Shown piece by piece: positions 23,618-32,172 of a DNA stretch of 64,000 nucleotides. A model generated the notes under the pieces. The model was given only the letters and a program-made list of their open reading frames with translations, was not told the DNA's origin and made no database searches. Numbering within the stretch: position 1 is the first letter of the stretch; each line of letters starts with the position of its first letter. This DNA comes from GCA-003244245 sp052390115 (GTDB lineage: Bacteria; Actinomycetota; Actinomycetes; Mycobacteriales; Pseudonocardiaceae). The stretch spans positions 73,840-137,839 of the forward strand of contig JBQTHE010000023.1 in NCBI GenBank assembly GCA_052390115.1, read 5' to 3'. The translations under genes and the position numbers were made by a program.

Positions 23618-24896
23618 GAGCCACCTCGCCAGTCCAGTCGGAGGTGGGCCAGGCCTCCTGCTGCCGCCAGTCGTCGGGCAGCGCGGCGTCCAGCAGGTCA
23701 TCTACGCTGACCGCCCCGAGCAGGTGGCCCTCGGTGTCCACCACCGGGGCGCAGACCAGGTCGTAGGCGGCGAAGTAGCGAGTGACCTCGGCGAGCGACG
23801 CCTGCGGTCCGAGCCGAGCCAGCTCGGTGTCCAGCACACCGGCCACCAGGTCCGACGGGGGTTCGCGCAGCAGCCGCTGCAAATGGGCACAGCCCAGGTA
23901 GCGGCCGGTCGGGGTGGCCGAGGGGGGACGGCAGACGAACACCATGCTCGCCAGCGCGGGGGTCAGCTCCGGGTTGCGGACCCGGGCCAGTGCCTCGGCG
24001 ACGGTGGCGTCCGGGGTGAGCACCACCGGCTCCGGGGTCATCAGGCCGCCGGCGGTGTCCGACGAGTAGGCCAGCAGCCTGCGCACCGGCGCGGACTCCT
24101 CGGGTGCCATCAGCCGCAGCAACCGTTCCCGCTCCGGGTGAGCGAGCTCGCCCAGCAGGTCGGCGGCGTCGTCGGGGTTCATCGCCTCCAGCACATCGGC
24201 GCCGCGCTCGTCGCCCAGATGGGCGAGCACCTCGGCCTGCTCGTCCTCGGACAGCTCTTGGAGCACGTCCGCGAGCCGCTCGTCGTCCAGCGCATCGACC
24301 ACCTCGTGGCGGCGTTTGGCCGGCAGGTCGCGTAGCGCGTTGGCGACCTCCACCGCGCGCATCCCCTCGAAGACGGCGAGCAGGTGCTCGGCGCCCTGCC
24401 CGCGGGAGGACACCTCGGCCAGCGTCAGGCCGGCGACCTCGTCCCACCCGAGCACCTGGACCGGGCCCCGCCGCCCGAGCCGGCCGATGCGCTCCCGCAC
24501 TGCCAGTTTCGTGATCACCCAGTCCCGGGTGCGGGCTTGCTCGATCCCGGCGTCCACCACGACCGCCACCGCCCCGGTGGCGGCCACATGCACGCGGGTG
24601 TCCAGGATCTCCCCGATCACCAGCGTCTCGTTGGGGCGCAGCGAGAACCGGCGCAGGCTCACCGTGCCGGTCGCCAGCGCCACCGCGCCGGGCTCGATCG
24701 AGGTAACCCGCAACATCGGCACGAAGATCCGTTGCCGGATCACGAGCTCGACCACCAGTCCCAGCACCCGAGGTGGCCGGGTCCCGATGCGCAGCGCGGT
24801 CACCAGGTCGCGGACCCTGCCGAACTGCTCGCCGTCGGGCCCGAAGACCGGTAGCCCGGCAACCCGGGCCGCATAGACCCTGGGAGGAGTGGCCAC
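23610..24896 (-). CDS. MgtE intracellular-domain/CBS protein (Rv1232c type)
   Basis: The product (428 residues, GTG start) has an N-terminal PRC-barrel-like region (VYAARVAGLPVFGPDGEQFG; FVPMLRVTSIEP), then MgtE N-domain superhelical repeats (VFEGMRAVEVANAL, VVDALDDERLADVLQEL, VLEAMNPDDAADLLGEL) and a CBS pair (GGLMTPEPVVLTPDATVAEAL; YDLVCAPVVDTEGHLLGAVS). The membrane domain of true MgtE magnesium channels is absent. It probably senses Mg2+ or nucleotide and acts with the coupled DUF1003 membrane protein. This architecture and position match Rv1232c. Confidence 0.9.
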   Translation of the reverse strand: MATPPRVYAARVAGLPVFGPDGEQFGRVRDLVTALRIGTRPPRVLGLVVELVIRQRIFVPMLRVTSIEPGAVALATGTVSLRRFSLRPNETLVIGEILDTRVHVAATGAVAVVVDAGIEQARTRDWVITKLAVRERIGRLGRRGPVQVLGWDEVAGLTLAEVSSRGQGAEHLLAVFEGMRAVEVANALRDLPAKRRHEVVDALDDERLADVLQELSEDEQAEVLAHLGDERGADVLEAMNPDDAADLLGELAHPERERLLRLMAPEESAPVRRLLAYSSDTAGGLMTPEPVVLTPDATVAEALARVRNPELTPALASMVFVCRPPSATPTGRYLGCAHLQRLLREPPSDLVAGVLDTELARLGPQASLAEVTRYFAAYDLVCAPVVDTEGHLLGAVSVDDLLDAALPDDWRQQEAWPTSDWTGEVAHG

Positions 24897-24905
24897 AGGA
24901 AGAGG

Positions 24906-25436
24906 CTAGCGTCCGCTCACCTCCCCTAAGTCCGGAGCCGCTATCTGCGTCTCGGCGACGCCGATGGCCGTGAGCACCAGGGCGTGCCCAAGACGGGTGC
25001 ATCGGACGTCTTCGAAGCGATCAACTTTGCTGCCCATCATCCGGGCCAATGGCGCAGCTGCCGACGACGCGTACCACCCTTCGCGATGCTCGGTATAGAA
25101 GATCGGCGACTCGCCCGCGCCGACGAGAACCGTGTCGCCCAGATCGGTCGCCGTATCGCTCCACACGAAATGCGCGTCGCACGGGAGATCGGCCAGCGCC
25201 GCCGGGTCCAAGGTACGGTCGTAATGCGCGCCTGCGCGGTGCAGCTCGTCCGGCGTAGTCGTGACGGTGCCGAGTGCGGCGAGCCGCCACCCGTTCCCCG
25301 AGACGACGACCCGGTCAGCTACCGGCCAGGCCCCAACCGTCCACAACGGACGCTCACCGCACCACACCGGCGTCGCGCCGTCAGGGGTTTGCGCGACATT
25401 TCCTGGTCGTGGATACGCGCATACGAAGTATCGCAT
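24906..25436 (-). CDS. Truncated asparagine-synthetase-type N-terminal domain (lasso-cyclase-like)
   Basis: The 176 residues resemble only the N-terminal glutaminase-like domain of the asparagine-synthetase-type cyclases of actinobacterial lasso peptide clusters: MRYFVCAYPRPG, PLWTVGAWP, the ALADLPCDAHFVWSDTAT strand pair and PIFYTEHREGWYASSAAAPLAR. No catalytic Cys2 is present, as in those cyclases. The ATP-dependent synthetase domain that should follow is missing; the frame ends and the MgtE-like gene starts 10 bp later. It is probably what remains of a cyclase gene. I found no convincing precursor, B1, B2 or transporter gene beside it. It could alternatively be a stand-alone domain of unknown use. 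Confidence 0.6.
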   Translation of the reverse strand: MRYFVCAYPRPGNVAQTPDGATPVWCGERPLWTVGAWPVADRVVVSGNGWRLAALGTVTTTPDELHRAGAHYDRTLDPAALADLPCDAHFVWSDTATDLGDTVLVGAGESPIFYTEHREGWYASSAAAPLARMMGSKVDRFEDVRCTRLGHALVLTAIGVAETQIAAPDLGEVSGR

Positions 25437-25714
25437 GGTCGATGGTTTTCTCGTTTCGTGTCAGATTCGTGCATCGGAGGGTCTGGAAGCCGCCCCGGTG
25501 CACTGTCGGGGCCGAGTGCACCGGGGCGACGAAGGAACACAACCGGAGTCGGCTCGGATGCGCAAGCGTTCCAGTCCACTCTCGTGATGCCGGAACGCGC
25601 ATAGCGGCCAATTTCGATAGACTATGCGAGAACGCGAATAGACGCCCTCGGTGCTTGTCTGCGACCAGCGCGGGGAGCTACGCTGGTAGGCGAGACAGTC
25701 AGCGAGGAGGAACC

Positions 25715-25900
25715 GTGAAGTTGACGAAGATTGCGGGAGAAGACTGCGACGACGATGACTGTCTGGCGGTGTACCGCACCGACCGCGGCACCGTTGGCGT
25801 ACAAGGAACCGTACTGTCTGAGTTTACTTGCCCGGATGGCGAGGCGATCGTCGAAATCACTGCCGATCTGCTGCTGAGAGCGGCCCGTGCCCTCCGCTGA
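25715..25900 (+). CDS. Small acidic protein of a DUF6879/XRE operon
   Basis: The product is 61 residues, with a GTG start preceded by GAGGAGG. It opens MKLTKIAGEDCDDDDC and ends with ITADLLLRAARALR; the middle is a predicted beta region (AVYRTDRGTVGVQGTVLSEF). I recognise this as a conserved small protein that precedes DUF6879 and XRE/DUF5753 genes in Pseudonocardiales, with no known activity. The two Cys around the Asp run might bind metal. It overlaps the next gene by 14 bp, so it is part of a three-gene operon. Confidence 0.78.
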   Translation: MKLTKIAGEDCDDDDCLAVYRTDRGTVGVQGTVLSEFTCPDGEAIVEITADLLLRAARALR

Positions 25901-26432
25901 ACGTCGCCTTCCCGCCAGGCTTGGGACCGCGTCACAGTGGGACACCTTCCAACGGTCCGCCTTCCGTCTCGAAACCTTGCCCGAGTACCGGGTCGCGAAG
26001 GAAGAGGGTCTACTGGAGCGTTACCTTGCTGGCGAACCGATGCCCGCGGGCTACAACGAAAGATGGCACTGCAGGCTTCGCAGCTACTTTGCTAGTGGGC
26101 GGTACGTACAGCGCGTCCGGGTTCTGACTCCACCTCTGACCAACTACATCCGTAGACAGTTCGACTGGGGATATGTCGGGAATGTAAGCCACGGCGGCGA
26201 AGACATTCGCATTCTGGACCTGTCCAGGACACCCGATCCCGGCCTGCCTGACTGGGACTTCTGGCTGTTCGACGACGAAATTGTCCTCAAACAGACCTAC
26301 GCCGAGGACGGCACCCAGCTGGGCCGGGAGGTGCTGCCTGATGCCGATCCCGCAGAGTTCCGTCGCTACCGGGAGATCGCGCTTCAGCACGCCGTCCCGT
26401 TCTTCACCTACCGGGCTATCATCGAGTATTGA
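25887..26432 (+). CDS. DUF6879 family protein
   Basis: The product (181 residues, GTG start) has the family's order: WDTFQRSAFRLETLPEYRV, then EGLLERYLAGEPMP, YVQRVRVLTPPLTNYIRRQF, DWDFWLFDDEIVLKQTY and AEFRRYREIALQHAVPFFTYR. DUF6879 proteins are cytosolic, common in actinomycetes next to XRE/DUF5753 regulators, and uncharacterised. The stop TGA shares one base with the ATG of the regulator. The trio resembles, in layout only, the WhiJ/AbaA-type regulator cassettes of Streptomyces. Confidence 0.82.
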   Translation: MPSAERRLPARLGTASQWDTFQRSAFRLETLPEYRVAKEEGLLERYLAGEPMPAGYNERWHCRLRSYFASGRYVQRVRVLTPPLTNYIRRQFDWGYVGNVSHGGEDIRILDLSRTPDPGLPDWDFWLFDDEIVLKQTYAEDGTQLGREVLPDADPAEFRRYREIALQHAVPFFTYRAIIEY

Positions 26433-27232
26433 TGCTCGATCCCGAGTGGTCCGAGGCGGACCGGCTCGAGTTGGCGACGGCCCTGCGTGACCTGCGCCGG
26501 GCTGCTGGCCTGTCCGGGCAGGCGCTCGGCGCTCGGGTCTACATGAGCCAGACCAAGATCTCCCGGATCGAGACGGGTCGCATCGTTCCCAGCGTCACCG
26601 ACGTCGAGCTGCTGGTCTACGCGCTGGACGTCGATGCTGAACGCAGCCGTGAACTGGTGTCGCTGGCCAGGGCAGCCAATACTGAGTTCCGGCCGGGCAG
26701 GCTGAGAGCCCGCGCCGGAACCGCCGTGCGGCAGCGGGACCTGCAGGCATTGGAGGCACAGTGCCAAGTGCAGCGTCACTTCCTACCCACCATGGTCACC
26801 GGACTGATCCAGACTCCCGCCTACGCGCGGCAGGCGCTGAGCTGGCCGGAGGAGCGTTCGCCGGCGGCGGTGGAGGAGATCGTCAACCACAAGGTGCAGC
26901 GCCAGACGATCTTGCATCGAGACGATAAGGAATTCGTTTTTCTGCTCACCGAGGCTGCGCTGCGCTGGCGGTTGCTCGACTCCGTCGACATGGCTGCGCA
27001 GGTAGAGCACGTCGCCCGGGTAGCCGGGTTGCCCAACGTGACGATCGAGATCATCCCGTTCCGGACTCGGGTTCCGGTTGGGCCGCTGAACGTGCTCGTG
27101 CTGCGCGACCCCACCGACGTGCGCTACTACCTGGACCTGTTCGCCCTGTACCAGCGCTACGCTCTACGTGGTGATGCGGCACGGGAGTTTCTACTCAAGA
27201 TTGCCGACGAGTTCCGCCATGAAGGTAACTGA
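26432..27232 (+). CDS. XRE-family regulator with DUF5753 domain
   Basis: The 266-residue protein has an N-terminal helix-turn-helix (about residues 15-70: LRRAAGLSGQALGARVYMSQTKISRIETGRI) and a C-terminal DUF5753 domain (about 95-260: LQALEAQCQVQRHFLPTMVTG, then QTPAYARQAL, RQTILHRDDKEFVFLLTEAALRWR). This pair is a hallmark of large paralogous families in actinomycetes that tune development or antibiotic production, usually with a small partner such as DUF397 or, here, DUF6879. The ATG at 26432 overlaps the upstream stop; TTG one codon earlier is possible. It is the last gene of the operon. Confidence 0.9.
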   Translation: MLDPEWSEADRLELATALRDLRRAAGLSGQALGARVYMSQTKISRIETGRIVPSVTDVELLVYALDVDAERSRELVSLARAANTEFRPGRLRARAGTAVRQRDLQALEAQCQVQRHFLPTMVTGLIQTPAYARQALSWPEERSPAAVEEIVNHKVQRQTILHRDDKEFVFLLTEAALRWRLLDSVDMAAQVEHVARVAGLPNVTIEIIPFRTRVPVGPLNVLVLRDPTDVRYYLDLFALYQRYALRGDAAREFLLKIADEFRHEGN

Positions 27233-27437
27233 ACAATCAGGTGGATTTTCCTCATCGTCCACAGAGGGGATGCTAGTGGCTGTCACATCTCGGGAGCGTA
27301 CCCACTGGCTTCGAGCCTGTTGCGGAGGTCATCGCGGACGAGTGCGCCGTTTTGATCTCCCTGCGGCACCATAGCGGTTCGATCCACCGGACCAGCGCCG
27401 AAGAATCACCCAGCCCTGTCACGAAGTCGGTAAGTAC

Positions 27438-28805
27438 ATGGAATTACTTTCACGAGCGGAAGGATATGCCGACGATCGGATAAGAGCTATAATCGCCTCG
27501 ACTATCTGGGATGAGCTGTCAGCGCCTTTCAGTGAGGCGGTCCGTCGATCGGAGCAACGATTAGATGGTTATCGTTTGATCTGTGACGAATCCGGTCAGC
27601 TAATCAACGCTGAACGTGTCCAACCGCTTCGTCAACTTCATCGGTACGGTATGACCTACGGCCACATGCTGTTTCTCTTTTGGACGGAGAAAGCGCGTGA
27701 AGCGGGGTGGCAAACCCTGGTCCGTCGCGCCGATGAGGTGGGCGCAAGTGACGTAATTGGCGTCCGGCTCGACCACGATCTCGCAAGGTCGGGAAGATTA
27801 GCCCGACCGTACATGCTGTACCTGGTCATCGGGGATGCGGATCCGGATCATACACACCCAGAGCAGTTTCAGTCTCTTGTTGAGCCTGCACCGCCCAGAA
27901 CCGATATTCAGGTCGACTGGGATGTCGATAAGCGTAGTGTTGAGGAACGGCTCAGGGACAACATCCGGGTTTGGCTGATGCTCGCAGGCATAAATTCAGA
28001 AGCAAGCGCCGAGCTGGCAAGCCGCGAGATGTTCGCCCGGCTCGTGTCCCCGCAATCAGACTGGAGAATCACACAGGTGCTGCCTCGGGGGATTTCCGCG
28101 AACCGACTCGAGCCCTTCTGTGATGAGAGCGACATCATCGCAGAAATAGCTGGATGGAACCTTCGCAACCCAAGCCATTTCATCGGATCCGCGTCGTCCA
28201 ATGACGCCATGAAATGGCGTGATTATCGCGCCGGTGTCGATGAGGCATTGCGTGGCATGGAGTCCTGGAGGCGAATCATTGCGGCCTGGTTGGGAAGTGT
28301 CGGCGAGGAGCTTACAGGTGTGGACATCGAGTCGCACATATTTCCCTCTGGTGATCTTCTATACGCACTGATCCGGGGTTGGCCGTTGGACATTGACCGG
28401 CATTTGCCGTCTCTCTACGTTACTGCTATCCAAGATGATATAAAATGTGCGCGAGTTGGTTGTGTCCCGCTGTGGGACGGCACAGTCTTTCCCGATCTGA
28501 TCAAACGGGTGAGCACTATTTATCCGACACCCGCGGACTGGTTGCAACGTCGGCTTTCTGGAACCGCCGAGCCGACTAACATGGCGCTGCTGGAGGCGCT
28601 ACACCTATCCTGGGATCTCACGGAAGAGAACGTCGAGACGCGGCTGTTAACGGTCGAAAAGATCGCCGGGAGTACGCGCCAGGTTCGTCTTGTGCGTAAT
28701 CCGATGCCAGATCCCAACTCGATGCTGACCATATGGGACTTCTTCAGTGAACACGCAGAGCAGCTCAGCGCACTAGTCCAGCACTACACCTCGAAGATCC
28801 AATAG
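27438..28805 (+). CDS. Unrecognised 455-residue protein, atypical base composition
   Basis: A single clean frame starts at ATG 27438 after a GTCGGTAAGTAC stretch with no strong ribosome site. I do not recognise the family. The protein is soluble-looking, rich in Trp and acidic residues, with no signal peptide, membrane helix, P-loop or metal motif visible. Helical segments dominate (for example VEERLRDNIRVWLMLAGIN, YRAGVDEALRGMESWRRI). Codon use differs from the neighbours: many A/T-ending codons and much lower GC throughout, so it is probably acquired. It follows the XRE/DUF6879 operon by 205 bp of similar low-GC DNA. Confidence 0.62.
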   Translation: MELLSRAEGYADDRIRAIIASTIWDELSAPFSEAVRRSEQRLDGYRLICDESGQLINAERVQPLRQLHRYGMTYGHMLFLFWTEKAREAGWQTLVRRADEVGASDVIGVRLDHDLARSGRLARPYMLYLVIGDADPDHTHPEQFQSLVEPAPPRTDIQVDWDVDKRSVEERLRDNIRVWLMLAGINSEASAELASREMFARLVSPQSDWRITQVLPRGISANRLEPFCDESDIIAEIAGWNLRNPSHFIGSASSNDAMKWRDYRAGVDEALRGMESWRRIIAAWLGSVGEELTGVDIESHIFPSGDLLYALIRGWPLDIDRHLPSLYVTAIQDDIKCARVGCVPLWDGTVFPDLIKRVSTIYPTPADWLQRRLSGTAEPTNMALLEALHLSWDLTEENVETRLLTVEKIAGSTRQVRLVRNPMPDPNSMLTIWDFFSEHAEQLSALVQHYTSKIQ

Positions 28806-29389
28806 CTCGAACGTTCTGTCTCTCGACAGGTAGCACCAGTGGCGCCTGCTGAGCGCCAGCACGCGCATAGGCGGGACTTGGTCATCTCTGTGCCCGAGAG
28901 TTGATACGTACAGGTGGGCTGGCGGTGCCAGGTGCTGGTACGTCTACCGCTTGACACCGCGCTGCCATTCGGAGCCAACCCCGTAGGCGCTACGTGCCAC
29001 CCTGGTGGGTGAAATGGGGTCTCCTGCCGCGCGTCACAGCTCTGCTGTCGCCCGTATTCCGAAGCAATCGCGACCCCGGCACCTCGGCAGGCGCCATTCG
29101 GTTCCGGATGGCAGTCACCGGCACCCCGGCCGGCGCCATTCGGTTCCGCATGGCGCCTGCCGGCACCCGAGTTAGCTGGCTTAGACGGCACGGCCGTCAT
29201 GATCGAGTCAACTGTGGGGTTTGAGTCGGCTCCAGGGCGATAGGCGGGTGTGTGTCGGTGCCGCGCCCCGTGAACTCGACGAGACGGACATGTGGAAGGA
29301 CTGGGAATGTCGGCCGCGTCGAGTTCACGGACAGCACCCCGGGCAAGCCAGCGAGGGAACACGCCTGGTCGGGATAGGGCGAAGCCCGG
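28806..29389. other. Gene-free, repeat-rich interval
   Basis: This 584-bp interval between two convergently placed genes has no credible coding frame. It holds REP-like near-palindromes at about 28965 and 29090-29157 and a 126-bp dispersed repeat at its right end. Base composition shifts from moderate on the left to GC-rich on the right. Confidence 0.7.
29090..29157. repeat. Pair of REP-like near-palindromes
   Basis: Two units of the form GGCGCCATTCGGTTCCG-N-ATGGC occur at 29090-29112 and 29132-29154. The second sits in a longer inverted repeat (CCGGC...GCCGG). They match the pair at 7142-7205 in core and symmetry, and a half-site lies near 28965. Confidence 0.75.
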
Positions 29390-29393
29390 CTAG
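29268..29393 (+). repeat. 126-bp dispersed repeat, copy A
   Basis: This sequence recurs in inverted orientation at 63874-64000, differing, as far as I can align by eye, only by one C in a C-run. It begins with an inverted repeat (arms of about 24 nt, starting ccgtgaactcgacg and ending cgtcgagttcacgg, around a 15-nt loop) and ends with gggcgaagcccggctag. The last bases coincide with the stop codon of the selenium-binding-protein gene on the minus strand. There is no open frame inside it. Confidence 0.92.
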
Positions 29394-30811
29394 CTGTAGC
29401 AGTAGGAGTCTGAGGAGGCGTCGCCACCTTGGAGGCGCACCTGGTGCACCCGTAGGCCCCGGAAGTCGTCGCCGTGCAGGAAGAACGCCTCGTCGATGGT
29501 CAGGCCGCCGGCGGGGGTGGCGTCGATCTTCGCCAGCCACGCGCCGACGCCGTCGGGGTAGAACTGGTCGTCCCACGCGCCGTAGAGCGAGTTGGTGAGA
29601 TACACCCGCCGGCCGTCCCGGCTGACCTCCACCATCTGCGGGCCACCGGCAAGCCGTTGGTTGGGAGCCGCTGGATGCGCCGCGCGGCCGACGATGCCGC
29701 CCAGCCGCACTGACCCGGTTTGGCGCGGGTGGGCAGGGTCGCTCACGTCGTACTGCTTGAGTTCACCGGTACCCCAGCACGACACGTACAGCTGCTGGTC
29801 GTCCACCGAGAGGTCGATGTCGGTGACCAGCGGGGGCACCGCACCGAACGGCTTCAGTGCCGGCGGGAGGGCGTTGGCGTCGGCGGGTTCGGCCGGGATG
29901 GTGATCACCTTCTCGGCGGCCCAGCTACCTCCTTCACGATGCCAGCGCCACACCGAGGCGGACAGGTCCTGGGTGGACACGACGACGCCGACGAACCCCC
30001 AGGTCGCTTCGGGATCGTGCGCTGGACGCAGCTCGAGCACCATCTGGTGCTCAGCGCCCAGGTCGACCCGCTGGAGGTGCTTGCCGGCGGCCAGGTCCCA
30101 GAAGTGCAGCGCGTGGCCGTACTTGTTACCCAACAGCAGCTCCGGATTGATCCCGTCCTCGATCATCGACGGGGTCCCCCACTCGCTGGTGACCAGCGTG
30201 TTCTTATTGAGGTGCCACCAGGCGTCATAGGCCAGGTATTGCGGCCCGCGATCATTTTCCCACGGACCCAGCACGTCGAAGCTGGTGTGGTCGAGCAGCG
30301 CGATCCCGCCCGGCCCGTCCGCGCCGTTGCCACCACCGAGGCAGGACAGGAAGATCCCTTCGGGGCCGCAGTGCAGGGTATGTGGCCGGGAGTAGCCGGC
30401 TTTTGCCGCCAGCTCCTTGGCGTCGATCGTTTTGACCAGGGTGGGGGTGGCGGGATCCGGGTGGGTGTCATAGACGTGCACGTTCGAGCTGCGCAGCCCC
30501 GGCAGTAGCAGGTAGCGGCGCTCCAGGCCGTCCACGTTATGCCCCTCGTGGGCCAGCGCGCTGCTGCAAGCGTTCCAGCCGAAGTGGTGCAGCTCGTCGC
30601 CCAGGGTGGGAAGGTCTGCCCAGCCCACCACCTGCCCATATCGTGGCGAGCCGGGATCGACGTCGACCACGGTCAGCGCGTCGGGCCGCTGCGCGGCACG
30701 GTCGAAGGCGGCGACGTAGGCGAGCTTCTCGGCCGGTGCTGCGGCTGCGTCGGCCGGGCTACGGTAGAAGGTCGGGTCGGCTGGCAGGTTCATTTCGGTG
30801 ACGATGGTCAT
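29390..30811 (-). CDS. Selenium-binding protein / methanethiol oxidase family
   Basis: The 473-residue protein is a SBP56-family seven-bladed propeller. Typical blocks are LPTLGDELHHFGWNACSSAL, LLPGLRSSNVHVYDTHPDP, RPHTLHCGPEGIFLSCLGGG, LLGNKYGHALHFWDL, VSCWGTGELKQYDVSDP, VYLTNSLYGAWDDQFYP and a C-terminal LQGGDASSDSYC. Bacterial and human members oxidise methanethiol to formaldehyde, H2S and H2O2 and may bind copper; the conserved His residues are present. ATG 30811 gives MTIVTEMNLPADPTFYRSP; an earlier start inside the frame lacks support. A 126-bp repeat abuts the stop codon. Confidence 0.93.
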   Translation of the reverse strand: MTIVTEMNLPADPTFYRSPADAAAAPAEKLAYVAAFDRAAQRPDALTVVDVDPGSPRYGQVVGWADLPTLGDELHHFGWNACSSALAHEGHNVDGLERRYLLLPGLRSSNVHVYDTHPDPATPTLVKTIDAKELAAKAGYSRPHTLHCGPEGIFLSCLGGGNGADGPGGIALLDHTSFDVLGPWENDRGPQYLAYDAWWHLNKNTLVTSEWGTPSMIEDGINPELLLGNKYGHALHFWDLAAGKHLQRVDLGAEHQMVLELRPAHDPEATWGFVGVVVSTQDLSASVWRWHREGGSWAAEKVITIPAEPADANALPPALKPFGAVPPLVTDIDLSVDDQQLYVSCWGTGELKQYDVSDPAHPRQTGSVRLGGIVGRAAHPAAPNQRLAGGPQMVEVSRDGRRVYLTNSLYGAWDDQFYPDGVGAWLAKIDATPAGGLTIDEAFFLHGDDFRGLRVHQVRLQGGDASSDSYCYS

Positions 30812-30909
30812 CGCTTCGGGCCCCCTACACAAGACGCCAGAGAGATTACAGTTTTCACCAAGGATCCGCGATGCCAGCCGCCCGGTAGTACGCGACGAAA
30901 GGTGTCCTC

Positions 30910-32106
30910 ATGGCCCGGCTCGCTCAGACTGACGGTCTCACCGAGATCCAGCAGGAGATCCTCGCCACGGTCAAGTCCTTCGTGGACAAGGAGATCATCC
31001 CGGTCGCCCAGGAACTGGAGCACACCGACACTTACCCGCAGGAGATCGTCGACGGGATGAAGGAGATGGGCCTGTTCGGGCTCACCATCCCCGAGGAGTA
31101 CGGCGGTCTGGGGGAGTCGCTGCTGACCTACGCACTGGTCGTGGAGCAGATCGCCCGGGGCTGGATGAGCGTGTCCGGTGTGATCAACACTCACTTCATC
31201 GTGTCGTACATGATCTGCCAGCACGGCACCGACGAGCAGAAGCAGCACTACCTGCCGTTGATGGCCGAGGGAAGCGTTCGCGGTGCTTTTTCGATGTCCG
31301 AGCCAGAACTGGGTTCCGACGTGGCGGCGATCAAGACCCGGGCCAGGCGCGACGGGGACCACTATGTCGTCGACGGCGCGAAGATGTGGCTGACCAACGG
31401 TGCCACGTCGACTCTGGTGGCCACCCTGGTCAAGACCGACGAGGGAGCGGCGAAGGCGCACCACAACCTCACCACGCTGCTGGTGGACAAGCCCGCGGGT
31501 TTCGGCGAGGTCGCTCCCGGGCTCAGCGTTCCCGGCAAGATCGACAAGATGGGCTACAAGGGCGTGGATACCACCGAACTGGTGTTCGACGGCCACCGCG
31601 TCGGCGCCGACAAGGTGCTCGGCGCCGCTCCCGGCAAGGGCTTCGCGCAGATGATGGACGGCGTCGAGGTGGGCCGGGTCAACGTCGCTGCCCGGGCCTG
31701 TGGCATTGCGATCCGCGCCTTCGAACTCGCGGTCGGCTACGCCCAGCAGCGCCGGACCTTCGGAAAGCCGATCGCCCAGCACCAGGCGATTGCGTTTAAG
31801 CTCGCCGAGATGGCCACCAAGGTCGAGGCCGCGCACCTGATGATGGTCAACGCCGCTCGGCTCAAGGACTCCGGCGAGCGCAACGATGTCCAGACCGGGA
31901 TGGCGAAGCTGCTGGCCAGCGAGTACTGCAAGGAGGTCACCGAGGACGCCTTCCGCATCCACGGGGGGTACGGCTACTCCAAGGAGTTCGAGATCGAGCG
32001 GCTGATGCGCGAGGCACCGTTCCTGCTCATCGGTGAGGGAACCAGCGAGATCCAGAAGACGATCATCAGTAAGGGGCTGCTGCGGGAGTACGCTGCGCGC
32101 AGTTGA
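30910..32106 (+). CDS. Acyl-CoA dehydrogenase
   Basis: This FAD-dependent acyl-CoA dehydrogenase (398 residues) has all three domains: the N-terminal helical part (FGLTIPEEYGGLG), the beta-barrel with signature GAFSMSEPELGSDVAAIKT (about 118-136), and the C-terminal helical part with RRTFGKPIAQHQAIAFKLAEM and IHGGYGYSKEFEIERLMREA. The GEGTSEIQ region near residue 377 holds the likely catalytic base position. It oxidises acyl-CoA thioesters to enoyl-CoA, passing electrons to ETF; chain length cannot be inferred. The gene stands alone, with its ATG after GGTGTCC, divergent from the selenium-binding-protein gene. Confidence 0.95.
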   Translation: MARLAQTDGLTEIQQEILATVKSFVDKEIIPVAQELEHTDTYPQEIVDGMKEMGLFGLTIPEEYGGLGESLLTYALVVEQIARGWMSVSGVINTHFIVSYMICQHGTDEQKQHYLPLMAEGSVRGAFSMSEPELGSDVAAIKTRARRDGDHYVVDGAKMWLTNGATSTLVATLVKTDEGAAKAHHNLTTLLVDKPAGFGEVAPGLSVPGKIDKMGYKGVDTTELVFDGHRVGADKVLGAAPGKGFAQMMDGVEVGRVNVAARACGIAIRAFELAVGYAQQRRTFGKPIAQHQAIAFKLAEMATKVEAAHLMMVNAARLKDSGERNDVQTGMAKLLASEYCKEVTEDAFRIHGGYGYSKEFEIERLMREAPFLLIGEGTSEIQKTIISKGLLREYAARS

Positions 32107-32172
32107 TCCGAATCGGGGCAATACGCATGAGCCTTGGCACGATGGGTACCCCGCACCCAGAGGTGATGCACT

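Noticed and set aside
25437..25714. Possible lasso precursor gene upstream of the cyclase-like fragment
   Set aside because: No frame on the minus strand has the leader YxxPxLxxxGxF pattern or a plausible core.
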